From Meghimatium bilineatum (taxonomy: Eukaryota > Mollusca > Gastropoda > Stylommatophora > Philomycidae), in contig CM067299.1 in NCBI GenBank assembly GCA_034231615.1, forward strand, positions 12,019,863 through 12,083,862: 64,000 nucleotides of DNA. The letters are read 5' to 3'. Below are positions 1-10,770 of the stretch, piece after piece; position 1 is the stretch's first letter; each line of letters opens with the position of its first letter. The notes under the pieces are model-generated. The model did no database searches, had not been told where the DNA came from, and saw nothing but the letters and a program-made list of their open reading frames with translations. The translations under genes and the position numbers were made by a program.

Positions 1-544
1 TAGACAACCGCGCTCCTAGGAAGATCCTCAAATGAACGTGTGTTGCAAAAAGTTGCCATTATTTATACCAACACAAGGATACAAGTCTCACATCATTTGA
101 TGTATGCATACATATAGTTGGGTATATCGACTTCAAGGAAGGTTAGTCAATAAGTAAATGACAAACTAATGTGGAAAAAACAGAAATGCAATTGTTGATG
201 TGTAAAGGTTGGATTATGACACAACATCTAGTTATGCGATCAATGTGTGTGTGGCAGATGACAGTTGCACCGGTAGTTGCAATACACGCATGCGCAGTGC
301 ATATGCAAAATTGGCTACCGTAATCCAATAGTGAACGATGAATAAAAAAACATATTTTTGTTTTGAAAAAGGGGGGGAGTAACTTTCCGTCAGTAACATT
401 CATACGGAGATGGTCCCTGTTTGTGCTGTGAAATGGTTACCCGTTACGTGGTGCATAACTGGGTGAACCAATCGTCATTAGCACGTGCATCGCTTACAGG
501 TAAAGCTCGACCTGGCCGCCAAGTCCAAATCACAACAGAAACAA
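1..544. other. AT-rich sequence with no recognised gene
   Basis: No coding similarity or repeat structure was recognised. The short open frame on the minus strand (143-403) has no recognisable motif. Confidence 0.5.
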
Positions 545-709
545 ATGATAAATTATGTTGAAAAGAATTCTATAAAAATTATAACCTATGTTGAAAATGA
601 TCTTATAAAAATGATAACTTGTGTTGAAAAGGATTCTATAAAAATGATAACTTGTGTTGAAAAGGATTCTATAAAAATGATAACTTGTGTTGAAAAGGAT
701 TCTATCTGA
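545..709 (+). repeat. 33-bp minisatellite, about 5 copies
   Basis: The unit contains TTGTGTTGAAAAGGATTC and repeats every 33 bp. The first copies are more diverged than the last three. Because 33 is a multiple of three, open frames run through it on both strands; they are repeat translations and not genes. Confidence 0.9.
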
Positions 710-1259
710 CAGGAGAACAACGAAATACAACTGCAATAGTTTCTTAAAATTGTTGATCATACATCATAACGTAGAACTTGCTGAATCTTCGAAAAGTGTT
801 CTGAGAGGATAGGCCTACCCAGAGAACTGACTAACGAACAATCTCCATGTTGCAGGTATTGTAGTAATTATAAATCGAAGGGATAAGTGCATCAATACTG
901 GAACGAAGGGATACATACATAAGTACATCAATGCTGGATATTTTCTTGAGGAAAACAAGAGCATTATCATGTTACAATTATCTAGATGTCACGCTAGGAT
1001 TATTTTTCCCCGGCCATTTGTAACGTACTTATTGACCTCGCTTCGTATTTACGAACATTAGCCCACATTTCAATAGCATATTTTTTATTAACGTTTTGCG
1101 TACTGATTTGAGCTCATGTCTCCTGGATCTAAAAAACAGAAATGCTGAACTCTCCTTGGTGCACATGAGAAAATAAAAAGAACATTATTGTTAATAATTT
1201 ATTGGGATAGATAAGACAATTAATCGGATATTACTTCTATATTCTAGTACCTGTTAAAT
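710..1259. other. Non-repetitive AT-rich sequence
   Basis: No gene, RNA or repeat array was recognised. Confidence 0.5.
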
Positions 1260-1580
1260 TTACACTTGTTCACTGATACCCATTCCTGGATTTCCCGTTT
1301 CCAGTTCTGTGTGCTCTTGTTTCTTATGTATGTACGGCTGTTTCTTAAATATATGCTCCTGTCCTTTATGTATGTGTTCCTGTCTCTGGTCCCCCATTAA
1401 GGGCTGACTATAAATTGCATAAACATTGTATGTCAATGTTTGGCCCTCTCTATCCCCATTGTCAAAATCTGTCAAGATCTCGGGGATCCAATCCCGCTTT
1501 AATATATTAACAATATCTCCTCGATCAAAAAGCATTTTACTGCAGAGAATGTATGGAAACACTACAGGATCTGCTTCAAA
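1260..1580 (-). other. Possible coding fragment of unknown identity
   Basis: The minus strand reads through about 100 codons. The first half has a protein-like composition, with segments such as FPYILCSKMLFDRGDIVNI and DWIPEILTDFDNGDREGQTL. The second half becomes a degenerate repeat rich in EHIHK and KKQ. There is no ATG at the start of the open stretch; the first in-frame valine codon follows an AG that could be a splice acceptor (near 1571). I do not recognise the family. It could be one exon of a host gene, a scrap of a mobile element, or chance. The open frame length alone does not exceed chance in such AT-rich DNA, so the call rests on composition only. Confidence 0.2.
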
Positions 1581-1757
1581 TATTTATTTCAAAAAAAGTT
1601 TCAAATTCAAACAATGTAACTGGTGTATGAATAACAGTATTACTGAGATCCAACTGTGTCAACCCATCCGTTAGTAGCTGCTTCACACTACACACACACA
1701 TACATTATGCAGATACAACTTTTAAACTAATATTTAAACTATAAACACGTTACAAAT

Positions 1758-1863
1758 ATCACAAGGCAACACACAAAAATCATCACAGATAATTGTATAT
1801 GGGTTTTGTAGTATTTGGTTAGCTGATTTCAAATCTGTCTTTAGTTTTTTTCTACCACGTAAC
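1758..1863. repeat. Left inverted repeat of the transposon
   Basis: The reverse complement of this stretch matches the sequence 3' of the gene at 4029-4143 in two blocks, in the same order and at similar spacing. The outer block is 13 bp exact; the inner block is about 43 bp with roughly eight differences. Confidence 0.7.
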
Positions 1864-2197
1864 ATTTTTTTGTAATAGCTAATTATAATATCTTTCAACA
1901 GTGGTTATGACCACAAATCGAGTACAATGTTTTATTTAGATTGGTATCAATACTTTATTACTGGCTGTTACAATTTTGTTCAGTTTCGGGTCACGTGATT
2001 TAGTATCGATGCTACCATTTTTGTGTATTCGATAGGATAGTAAATCCATTTATACACGTGTGGTGTTTGCTTAAAGTAATTACGACAAGTATATTATGAG
2101 ATTTCGTTGTTTTGTACTTTCTTTTATTTTAAAGGTTGCAAAAACCTTGCATTTGTGTACTTGATAACTTATTTTGTGTACTTATTAACTTATTATC

Positions 2198-3881
2198 ATG
2201 CCTAGAAGATGCATCAATCATCCAAACTGTTTCTGTTTTGTGTGTGGTTCATTTGTGACGAAATCACAGCGGCGCACAATTTCAGATGATCTAAAGAAGA
2301 TATACATATTGTATTTTGGCTGTCCACTGGGTGATCAGGATAAATCTTGGGCTCCACATATCATATGTACCAGTTGTTTAAGCGGACTACGTGACTGGCT
2401 AAATGGCCGCAAGGCAGCTATGCCATTTGCAATTCCAATGTTATGGAGGGAACCGCGAGACCATGTCAATGATTGCTACTTTTGTCTGGTGAACACAAAT
2501 GGATTCTCTGCTAAAAATAAACAGAACATTGTATATCCTAGCTTAGATTCTGCCATCAGGCCTGTTCCACATGACGATTCATTGCCTATTCCTTTACCTC
2601 CTTCTGGTGGACTCGTTATCTATGCAAGATGGGGAGGAATGCAGTGAAAACACAGCTGTTCACAATGCAGACTCAACTGATCCAGATTATACTGTTGATG
2701 AATGTTTAGAACCTAAGACTTTTACACAGGCAGAGCTGAATGATCTTATTCGTGATCTAAATCTGTCTAAAGATAAAGCAGAACTTCTTGCTTCAAGGCT
2801 TAAGCAAAAGCATTTGCTTGCAAGGGACGTTAACATAACTTATTATAGAAAACGAAATCTCAACATGACGACGTTCTTCAATGTTGACGGCTCATTGAGT
2901 TATTGTCAGGACATCGATGGTCTCTTCAACAGTTTATCACAAGTGCATGATCCATTAGAATGGCGTCTCTTCATTGATTCCTCGCGAAGAAGCTTAAAGG
3001 CAGTTCTTTTGCACAATGGAAATTTAAAACCAAGCATACCTGTTGCACATTCTGTTTATCTGAAAGAATCTTATTACAACATGAACAGTTTGCTTGAAGT
3101 TATCCATTATAAAACACACCAGTGGAACATCTGTGGTGATCTAAAGGTCATTGGCATGTTGATGGGCATGCAAGGAGGATTCACTAAATGCTGCTGTTTC
3201 CTATGCCTATGGGATAGTCGAGCAACAGCGGAACATTATGTCAAACGTGTCTGGGAGCCCAGACATATCTATACGCCAGGAGCAAGCAGTGTCCAAAATA
3301 TGCCCCTTGTTGATCCACAGAAAATATTTCTGCCACCTCTCCATATTAAGCTAGGACTGATGAAAACCCTTGTGAAGACCATGGGTAAGACAAACTCAGA
3401 AGGTTTTCAGTACCTTGTTAATAAATTCCCAAACATCACTGCTGCAAAAATGAAGGAAGGGATATTTATAGGTCCACAAATCAGATCTGTTTTACAAGAT
3501 GAAGGTTTCAAACAGTCTCTGTCAGGAGCTGAGCTAGAAGCCTGGGAGGCATTCAAGTGGGTCTGTGAAAACTTTCTTGGTAATCATAAGTCCCCTACGT
3601 ACAGGGAAGGAGTTCAGCGTCTAATAGATTCTTACCAGAACCTTGGCTGTCGCATGTCATTAAAAGTGCACTTCTTGCACTCCCATGTAGATTTCTTCCC
3701 AGAAAATCTTGGTATGGTGAGTGAAGAGCAAGGAGAACGTTTTCACCAGGACATTCAGTTAATGGAGCGCCGTTATCAAGGTTTGTGGAATGAGAGTATG
3801 ATGGCCGACTTCTGCTGGATGCTATTCCGTGATAATCCAGGCGAAGAATATAACAGAAAATCAAATTCCAAGCATTTTTGA
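2198..3881 (+). CDS. Putative transposase-like protein, one apparent frameshift
   Basis: Two overlapping frames make one protein of about 560 residues. The first (2198-2647, ATG start) is Cys-rich: C13-x2-C16, C57-x2-C60 and C93-x2-C96 look like paired zinc ligands, as in a DNA-binding N-terminus. The second (2571-3881) contains a stretch with FIDSSRRSLKAVLL (D136 of that frame), CGDLKVIGMLMG (D190), a CCCFLC cluster at 207-212, LHIKLGLMK at 257-265, and EEQGERFHQDI at 385-395. Acidic residues in this order could be a DDE-type RNase H-like catalytic set; that is inference. From memory, similar uncharacterised proteins are common in invertebrate genomes, but I cannot name the family. The frame change falls between about 2600 and 2640 and is equivalent to one extra base, near CTGGTGG. 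It may be a mutation, a sequencing error or, less likely, programmed. It is too short for an intron. The flanking inverted repeats support a transposon gene. Confidence 0.7.
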
Positions 3882-4028
3882 AAAAACATTCTACATATCT
3901 ATGCTGTGATGTGAGTATATTTGATTTAGTCTAGAAGATGTGAATCATTTGCTTAATTGATGTTTGCGATTCTCGAAAAAATACAGCCAAGTTCAGTGAA
4001 AACTAACATCACTCATAACTTTAAAACT

Positions 4029-4143
4029 TGACGTGATAGAAAAAAACTGATACCAGATCTGAAATCAGCGCCAAAAAATCCTTTAGAAAAGTGTATTTTG
4101 GTTTCAGATGATTAAAAAAAGTTTTATTTTGTTGCCTTGTGAT
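4029..4143. repeat. Right inverted repeat of the transposon
   Basis: This is the partner of 1758-1863. It ends in GTTGCCTTGTGAT and begins about 150 bp after the stop codon of the transposase-like gene. Confidence 0.7.
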
Positions 4144-4275
4144 TTAAACTACTATGATCATTTGGTAACGTTCTAAACGTAAAGTTTTTTTGTAATACCC
4201 GTACAATATATTGTCCGCGCGTCGAAATATCAAACTATTTCGTGAAAGATGAGTTTCTGAGAATGATAACTCATA

Positions 4276-4690
4276 ATTATTCCCTGCTACAGCAGTCAGG
4301 GTATGCCACTATAACATAACATTATTCCCTGCTACAGCAGTCAGGGTATGCCACTATAACATAACAGTATTCCCTGCTACCACCGTCAGGGTATGCCACT
4401 ATAACATAACTATATTCCCTGCTACTACCGTCAGGGTATGCCACTATAACATAACTATATTCCCTGCTACTACCGTCAGGGTATGCCACTATAACATAAC
4501 AGTATTCCCTGCTACCACCGTCAGGGTATGCCACTATAACATACCATTATTCCCTGCTACAGCAGTCAGGGTATGCCACTATAACTTAACATTATTCCCT
4601 GCTACCACCGTCAGGGTATGCCACTATAACATATCATTAGTCCCTGCTATCAAAGTTAGTGCATGCCACTATAACATTCTATTTGTCCTA
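4276..4690 (+). repeat. 45-bp minisatellite, about 9 copies
   Basis: The units contain TATTCCCTGCTAC and AGGGTATGCCACTATAAC. Variants alternate (AGCAGTCAGG, CACCGTCAGG, TACCGTCAGG), and the last two copies are degraded. The array starts about 130 bp after the right inverted repeat of the transposon. Confidence 0.95.
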
Positions 4691-5204
4691 CTAAAGTAAA
4701 CTTATATCACTATAACATAACATTATCTGCTACCAAAGTTAGCATATGTCCCTACAGCTGACCTTGCATATTAGTACTACTTCGGCCGAACAAAAAATAA
4801 TAGCCTGTGATTCTTGTGCTTCTAATTGTAAGTGGTAAGTCGTGAAATTTATTTCTAGAATGTGTTATCACAAACACATACGTTGCTAGCTTACACTTCA
4901 TCCATATTGTGATTTGATTATTGAACCGATTTGATCGAACACTAAGTAAACCCATGGCTGCACAGCCTTTCCAAAAACAGATGTGGAAGATTTTATCTTA
5001 GTCACTTGAGGTAAAGTAATCAGCGAGATCTAGTAATGTACAAGTAATGTGATCATTAATAAACTTACGGTAGAATAAACACATCAATAGAATATAATTT
5101 AGCTGATAACAGTGTGCACTTCTTAAATAGAATGTTGAGCTAGTCTATCAAGTGTGACAGCCTTCATATAAGTACTTCATTATGTACTGTGTATCGCAGT
5201 GTGT
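4691..5204. other. Non-repetitive AT-rich sequence
   Basis: No gene or repeat was recognised. Confidence 0.5.
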
Positions 5205-5475
5205 TGTGGGGCCCGAGAGGGGATCATAGAATAGCAACACTGTTCACCCTCCATACATGTCGTAAGAGGCGACTAATGCGGTTATGGGTGTTGTTGGCTG
5301 CCCGATCTCGTATAGCGTCAAAGTAATCAAAATCCACAGTGAAGTTGGATGTGTCAGGCTGAAAGACACATCTATTGCAGTAATGATGTAAACCATGCGA
5401 CATCGCATTCCTTTCTCCGGACTACATCCTGCCAACCTGGAAGAGTTTGAGAACGAACGCAGAAGAATAAAAATT
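5205..5475 (+). mobile_element. SINE-like element, family A
   Basis: This is one of about 13 related copies or pieces in the window. In tail-last orientation the order is: a GGGCCCGAGAGGGGA head, a CATGTCGTAAGAGGCGACTA block, a GGTTGGCTGCCC-like block, GAAGT(C)GGATGTGTCAGGC, and then GGACTACATCCTGC..GAGTTTGAGAACGAACGCAGAAGAA. The (GAA)n-type 3' end suggests a retrotransposed non-LTR element. I see no clear RNA polymerase III A and B boxes, so it could instead be a LINE 3' end. It has no coding capacity. Confidence 0.75.
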
Positions 5476-5639
5476 AATATATTATATATAAATAATATAT
5501 AATGTTACCGTATAAAAATGCAGAATTGCAAGGGAAATTAATATAATGAATGTACTCACTGACTCGTGCAAACTATGTATGTGGTGTATATACATGTTTT
5601 GTATTCAACCAGAAAAGCTCACATGACAAAATGTATGCA

Positions 5640-5835
5640 GCTTTAACCAACAATTCTCACAGGGCAATTTGTGTGATTTTTTTACACAGAGCATATCACG
5701 GGACAAGTTGTGTGATATTTTTGCACATAACATATCACGGGACAGGTTGTGTTATTTGTTTTTAGACAACATATCACAGGGCAAGTTGAGTTATGTTTTT
5801 TTTTTTAACAGAGCATATCAACATACATGTTGTGT
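5640..5835 (+). repeat. Degenerate minisatellite, unit about 45 bp, 4 copies
   Basis: The recurring core is ATATCACGGGACAAGTTGTG, followed by a T-rich run and ACACAGAGC. Copies differ by small indels. Confidence 0.8.
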
Positions 5836-6084
5836 AATAGTTTATCGATTGCATATCTCGCTTATAAAGGATACAATATTTAGGATTTAGAACGCATTTC
5901 TAACATTTACAACACATTACGTATTGTTTAGCCATTGCTTGTTGCGTTTGGAAAATTAACAAATACCTTGCTCTATTAGCCAGCATACCTAACAAACAAG
6001 GCAAGGAATACATTATACGGTTTTTAAACAATGACATCTTACATTATAACAAGAAAACATTGTCTGATGTTTTTTGCCATCATA

Positions 6085-6420
6085 ACTCACACTTTAACAC
6101 AAATTGCTTGATACTCTAGTCATCACATGTCACATTAGAGCAAAGTTAAATTGCTTGATTCCTAGCCCTCACATCTCACATTAGAGCAAAGTTAAATTGC
6201 TTGATTCCCTAGACATCACATCTCAAATTAGAGCAAAGTTAAATTGCTTAATACCCTAACAATTAATCTTACATTAGAGCAAAGTTAAATTGCTTGATCC
6301 CCCGTGTCATCACATCTCACATTAGAACAAAAACAAATTGCTTGACACGTTAGCCATCAAATCTCACATTAGAACAAAAACAAATCGTTTGATACCCTAC
6401 CGATCACTTCCCACATTAGA
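6085..6420 (+). repeat. Minisatellite, unit about 48 bp, 7 copies
   Basis: The units contain CACATTAGAGCAAAGTTAAA followed by TTGCTTGAT and CCCTAG. Related units recur 3.6 kb away at 10020-10225 in both orientations. Confidence 0.9.
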
Positions 6421-6689
6421 GCATGACAATGTTTGCTGTCTTAACCAGGACCATTTCTCAATCACAAGACCTAAAATTGCCGTCTGCTTTGTCTGTGACC
6501 CTCTTCTGAAATCAATAAAGCTATTTTTGTCTGAGTTTCATGTGATATCACGAATACTTCTCTCTTAGATTATATTGTGAAAGTGAAGGATATTGTTAAT
6601 GTTAACATCTTGCATTCACATCTGTTACAGTTAAGGTATGTTTATTATCCACTCGGATTTATCCATAGTCGCTGAAATCTTCGTTCCAT
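6421..6689. other. Short non-repetitive spacer
   Basis: Nothing was recognised between the two arrays. Confidence 0.4.
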
Positions 6690-6915
6690 CATATTTCATG
6701 GTGTATTGGCTTGTGGTTTCTGATAGTTGATTACAGCAAATCTCACGGTGTATTGGGTTGTGGCTTCTGATAGTTGGTTACAGCAAATCTCATGGTGTAT
6801 TGGCTTGTGGTTTCTGATAGTTGATTACAGCAAATCTCACGGTGTATTGGCTTGTGGTTTTTGATAGTTGTTTACATTAAATCTCATGGTGTATCGACTC
6901 GTGGTTTCTGATAGT
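6690..6915 (+). repeat. 47-bp minisatellite, about 4.7 copies
   Basis: The units start with GTGTATTGGCTTGTGGTTTC at 6701, 6748 and 6795, and contain GATAGTTGATTACAGC. Confidence 0.9.
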
Positions 6916-7184
6916 TGAGTTTTCTTTTGATATCTTGCCGTGGTACCTTCTCATTTGATATATCATCTGATATTCTTATTAAAATGATGTACGCGTATAA
7001 GTTGATGATATTCTTGCTGTGATCTCCGGGAATTGTGTGTCATTTAGCTCTTCAATCATTCTTTTCTATATAATTTCTCCATAGAACTAATTTTATTTTA
7101 TATTTATTGTCATATGCAGTAGACAATGCATCAAAATCATCGATACATGGTTTTACTAAAATAATCACATAGTAAACAAGTCCA

Positions 7185-8550
7185 CGTCGTTGGTTACCTT
7201 GAGAGGGGATGTCCTCGAGAAAACCAGCACAATGAAGTACTTGGGGGTTATGTTGGACCACAGTCTGAGTTTCAAAGATCATGTGTACCACATCGTTGTT
7301 AGGGCTTATAAAGATGTTGCGGCAATGGAAGTTATAGCTGCTGCTCAGAATGAACATAGACTGATATTTCTGTTGTATCAGGGATTGGTGGTGGCGGTGG
7401 TAGAGTACGTGCTGGCAATTCTACACTGAGTCAGACTCAAACAAAAAAATTGGATATAGTCCAGAATGAGGCAATGTGAATCATTTTGGGATGTACGAGA
7501 GATATGTCGGCACGGTCTTTTCGATACTTACTGGATTGCCCAACTGTAGAGAAAAGAATGAAAATATGCAGGGCGCAGTACTACCTACAAATCACCGCTG
7601 ATAAAGAGTACTCTCTACACCCTGAAATTATCAAAGTGAAAGGCAGTCGACTTAACAGAGGTAAGTCGTGGATGGGGCGCGCAGAGGGTATTATACAGAG
7701 TGTGTGCAGATTGGAGGATGTGTCACCTGGTGCGAAATGGATTTGGGTGCCCTTAGATTATCCGATATCCTTCAAAATAATAATAATACTCAATAGAGCA
7801 TGCAGGGAATGGTGTCCGACAGTGTAGAGTCGGAGATGCTCTCTCTGATCGTTGAGAATTCCAGGGTAAGTAATATGATTATATATACACATGGGTCTGT
7901 TGAGAGACACATCAGGAGTGTCTTGGCCTTCACGTTTCAGAGGTTGAGGAAGACCATCAGAGAGGAATGTGGTGCATTAACTCAGACGACAAGCAGCATG
8001 AAAATGGGGATTTTGGTGGTAACCAAAGCTTTGATATATACGTGTGCTCGCAGACCGCTATATATACCTGTATACTCAGTGACTCGATGAGCATGATTGT
8101 GAAAGAGCAGGCGGGGTACATTCGGGAACAGTGGCTGGATGCAGTGAAGAATTAATGTACACTTGAAGTGATATTTTTGTGCCGAAACACGCGGGAGTCT
8201 GGGGTACTGAGAGAGCAGATAGGTTTGCCGCACACGCTGCTGCTACGGCTGTTGGCGGGGCGATAGATCGGGCAGACATTATGAACGCCCTACGGGAAAA
8301 CGCACGAACAAATGACTGTATTCCGGTCGATGGCTCTTGTTTCATGACTAGAATAAGGGAGCTTGGTTTGAAATGTATGGTCGCTAGAAATGAGTGGTTT
8401 CGTGGGCAAGAATGAATGATTGTCAATCAACGTCGTACTGGGAACGTCAGTCAACGTGTAATGTCAGATACACTCAAGGAGAGATGTAAGCACATATGGA
8501 CTTGTCTGGAGTGCAGTGGGGATGATCCAACGACTAACTTACTAACTAAA
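7185..8550 (+). pseudogene. LINE relic: end of RT plus RNase H (I-like clade)
   Basis: This is the 3' part of a non-LTR retrotransposon ORF2, 5'-truncated and broken. Residues such as KYLGVMLDHSLSFKDHV (about 7233-7283) match the RT thumb region of jockey/I-type LINEs. They are followed by LLYQGLV, QNEA, LGCTRD, FRYLLDCPTVE, GSRLNRGKSWMGRAE and VCRLEDV. An RNase H-like domain follows: IYTHGS at 7881-7898, TTSSMKM, SDSMSMIVK, PKHAGVWGTERADRFA (about 8179-8226). The reading crosses at least four frame changes and a stop at 7427-7429. The first RNase H aspartate (usual TDGS) is histidine here. Having RNase H after RT favours the I/Nimb group over true jockey; clade assignment is by eye. It is dead as a gene. 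Confidence 0.85.
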
Positions 8551-9757
8551 CATATCCAGTAGAATCATATCAGCGTTTTGCATTGCTTTAAGAAACCTCT
8601 CAGGCAGATCGGGTGAAACGTAATTGCATAGATGGAGTATTGTATGGGACTTTCGTAAAAGGAAATCCACTATAAATGTATGTCATGTACTTGGTTACAA
8701 GTATTGCATAATAGTTACTCTGGTGGGTCTTTACTGGAAAAAACAGATCACACATAGAACAAACCGTTGGTAGTGTAACCTATTCAGGAAGTGGATATCC
8801 GCCAATCGTCACTGCTATAGTGATTTTGACCAATAGTTACATTTATTAGGATGTCATTGAATTGTGAGATATCTGTATGTGTAAGTAATTGAAGTGGGAG
8901 TTGAACCTAGCACATTCGGTACCTTCCCGCAACGAAACCAGGCAGATCATAAATAAGCAGAGTCAACTTAGAAGTTAAGTGTGATGATTGGTTGTAATAG
9001 AATTATAATGCTGGCAAGTCTGCTGATTTTTGACCTACCCAGGGCCAAACCAAGAAAATAACTACCACATCACCAGGAAGGTATGTTTCTATCTATGCAC
9101 TGTTCAGAGCCACTGCAGTCAGAACATGGTTAACTATGCTCAATTCCGGCCACCAAATGCCTTCTGATTATGCCGAACTTATCCATGGCTCCAAGCATGC
9201 AACCAAATGTTCAAGACAAAAGAATTGCCACATCCTGAGTCGCTGTGTCCCTATGATGGACCTCAACCACGGAAAAACAGTGCAGTTAGTTTCCTAGCTT
9301 CCACTTCTGCAGTGATGCACAGAACATCTCTGGCCTTTTCCCAACCGCTGAAGGTACATCCATATGCATATATACTAATGGCAATGATAAAAACTAATTA
9401 TAAAAGAAAACAAAAACAGTTATTTCCGATCTAAATAAATTTAAAACGGAAATGGAAACGAGCATTAGATCACTCACGAGGACGAGGATGGTATGTTACA
9501 CACCGGTCGACTGCTCGGTCGTACAGTGTTTTATGGGCGTGTAACAAAAAAACACTGTTATGGTTATACGATATGAATATTGTCATATATAGAACAATTG
9601 CTTAGAACTAAAGCAGTCTACTGTTATTATTCATGTATTAAAGCAACATACTGCTGATATATATATATATATATATGTGCACAACAACGATCAACAACGA
9701 TGCAGCTGTGGTTAGTAGGTTACTGCCGAAGTCGAGAATGCGGGTGTTCTTGGCTTT
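8551..9757. other. Long stretch without a recognised gene
   Basis: Mostly non-repetitive. Around 9060-9360 there are splice-like signals (CAGGAAGGTATG at about 9077; a pyrimidine-rich CTTCCACTTCTGCAG ending near 9311; GAAGGTACAT near 9351), and the frame 9207-9434 has slightly protein-like composition. I do not recognise a product. A short (AT)n run lies near 9658-9676. Confidence 0.4.
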
Positions 9758-10030
9758 ATTCCAATTTAATTCGTGAATTTATTTTAGATTGGAAATTGTT
9801 TTTAATGGTTCCCATATCGATCTAGTTACAGAAAATGTACCGGAATACATATAACAAAATAAAGGCACACCCATGTTTATTATAAGGAAGGACATGGTTC
9901 ATATCAACATCAAGATGGGAATCTGTACATCTTCAGCACTGTGTAGCTGGTCACAAAGTATTTAGACAGAACATAGTGTTCTCCAAATATCATCATGTGA
10001 CATGTTCTGTCCAGAACTCGGTCGCATTAC
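9758..10030 (+). repeat. First copy of a diverged direct duplication
   Basis: It matches 10228-10545 in order: an AATT..TGAATTTATTTT start, GGTTCCCATAT, GTACCGGAAT, TAAGGAAGGAC, AGCTGGTCACAAA, ATATCATCATGTGACAT. The two copies differ by substitutions and an insertion of about 50 bp. It is probably a 3' untranslated LINE segment or a SINE, unassigned. Confidence 0.75.
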
Positions 10031-10227
10031 ATTAGAACAATCCCATATCACATTAGAACAGAAAGAAATTGCTTGATTCCCTAGACATCATATCCCACAT
10101 TTTAACCAAAAACAAAGAAATCTGATTATCTTATATTTGCTCTAATGTGAGTTGTGATGATTAGAGTATTAAACAATTTCTTTTTGTTTTCTAATAAACT
10201 CTAATATTTGTGAGATCTGATGGCTAA
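10031..10227. repeat. Inverted pair of the 48-bp satellite unit
   Basis: Forward units (CACATTAGAACAGAAAGAAA with TTGCTTGATTCCCTAG) are followed from about 10137 by a unit on the opposite strand (GCTCTAATGTGAG..GTATTAAACAATTTC). Both match the array at 6085-6420. Confidence 0.75.
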
Positions 10228-10545
10228 AGTGTCAATTAAATTTGTGGATTTATTTTTGATCGAAAATGCCTTTTAATGATTCCCATATAGATTTATTCTC
10301 ACAAAATGGGTACCGGAATTCATATGGCAAAATACAAGCACGTCCGTGTTTATCATAAGGAAGGACGTATCTCATATCAACACCAGGAAGGGCTGGCTTA
10401 TGAGATTATCAGGAAGTGATGGCTCATACCATCATCAGGAAGGTCAGGACATCATCTGTACTGTGCAGCTGGTCACAAAATATTTAGACATAACAAAATG
10501 TGTTCTTCAAATATCATCATGTGACATTTTCTGTCTGGAACGCGG
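10228..10545 (+). repeat. Second copy of the direct duplication
   Basis: This is the partner of 9758-10030. Its right end forms a near-perfect 47-bp inverted repeat with 10572-10618. Confidence 0.75.
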
Positions 10546-10618
10546 GGTACTCAGAGACTCCATAAATTAGACCGCGTTCTGGACAGACCATGTCACATGA
10601 TGATATTTGAAGAATACA
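10499..10618. repeat. Inverted repeat, 47-bp arms, 26-bp loop
   Basis: The arms at 10499-10545 and 10572-10618 match at about 43 of 47 positions, including a long exact core with CTTCAAATATCATCATGTG. It is formed by the end of the direct duplication meeting its reverse complement. Confidence 0.85.
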
Positions 10619-10770
10619 TTTCTGAAGAACACGATGATTCTGGGCTAGTTGACCTGCGGCTGCTAGAGACATAATTAAACAATCTGATATATCTCTGAAC
10701 CATCGTTGTCTTGGGCGCCCTCTTCCCCTGTTGTCATTAAATCTGCCTTCATTTATTAATCTTTCCATGT
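10605..10770 (-). pseudogene. C-terminal LINE fragment
   Basis: The minus strand encodes ERLINEGRFNDNRGRGRPRQ followed by RWFRDISDCLIMSLAAAGQL. The RGRPRQRW segment is typical of the extreme C-terminus of many LINE RT proteins in invertebrates. Only this end is present. Confidence 0.7.

Larger units (their letters stand above)
1741..4190 (+). mobile_element. DNA transposon with inverted ends, family unassigned
   Basis: A single long gene (2198-3881) lies between imperfect inverted repeats. The clearest paired segments are 1758-1770 with 4131-4143 (13 bp exact, GTTGCCTTGTGAT in the right-end orientation) and about 1819-1861 with 4031-4075 (around 80% identical, including TAGAAAAAAACT and GAAATCAGC). 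A weaker match (ATTTG-TAACGT) suggests the ends extend to about 1741 and 4190, with a 16-20 bp indel in the right arm. I could not fix the exact termini or a target-site duplication. The layout of one gene between inverted repeats is that of a cut-and-paste element. The outer ends are diverged and the gene carries one apparent frameshift, so this copy is probably inactive, though not very old. Confidence 0.7.

Noticed and set aside
4276-4690. CRISPR-like regular repeats
   Set aside because: Units are contiguous with no unique spacers, and the genome is eukaryotic. The same holds for the other arrays.
9060-9434. Possible host exon with splice-like signals
   Set aside because: The signals are common in random AT-rich DNA, the frame changes would be needed within one exon, and no protein family was recognised.
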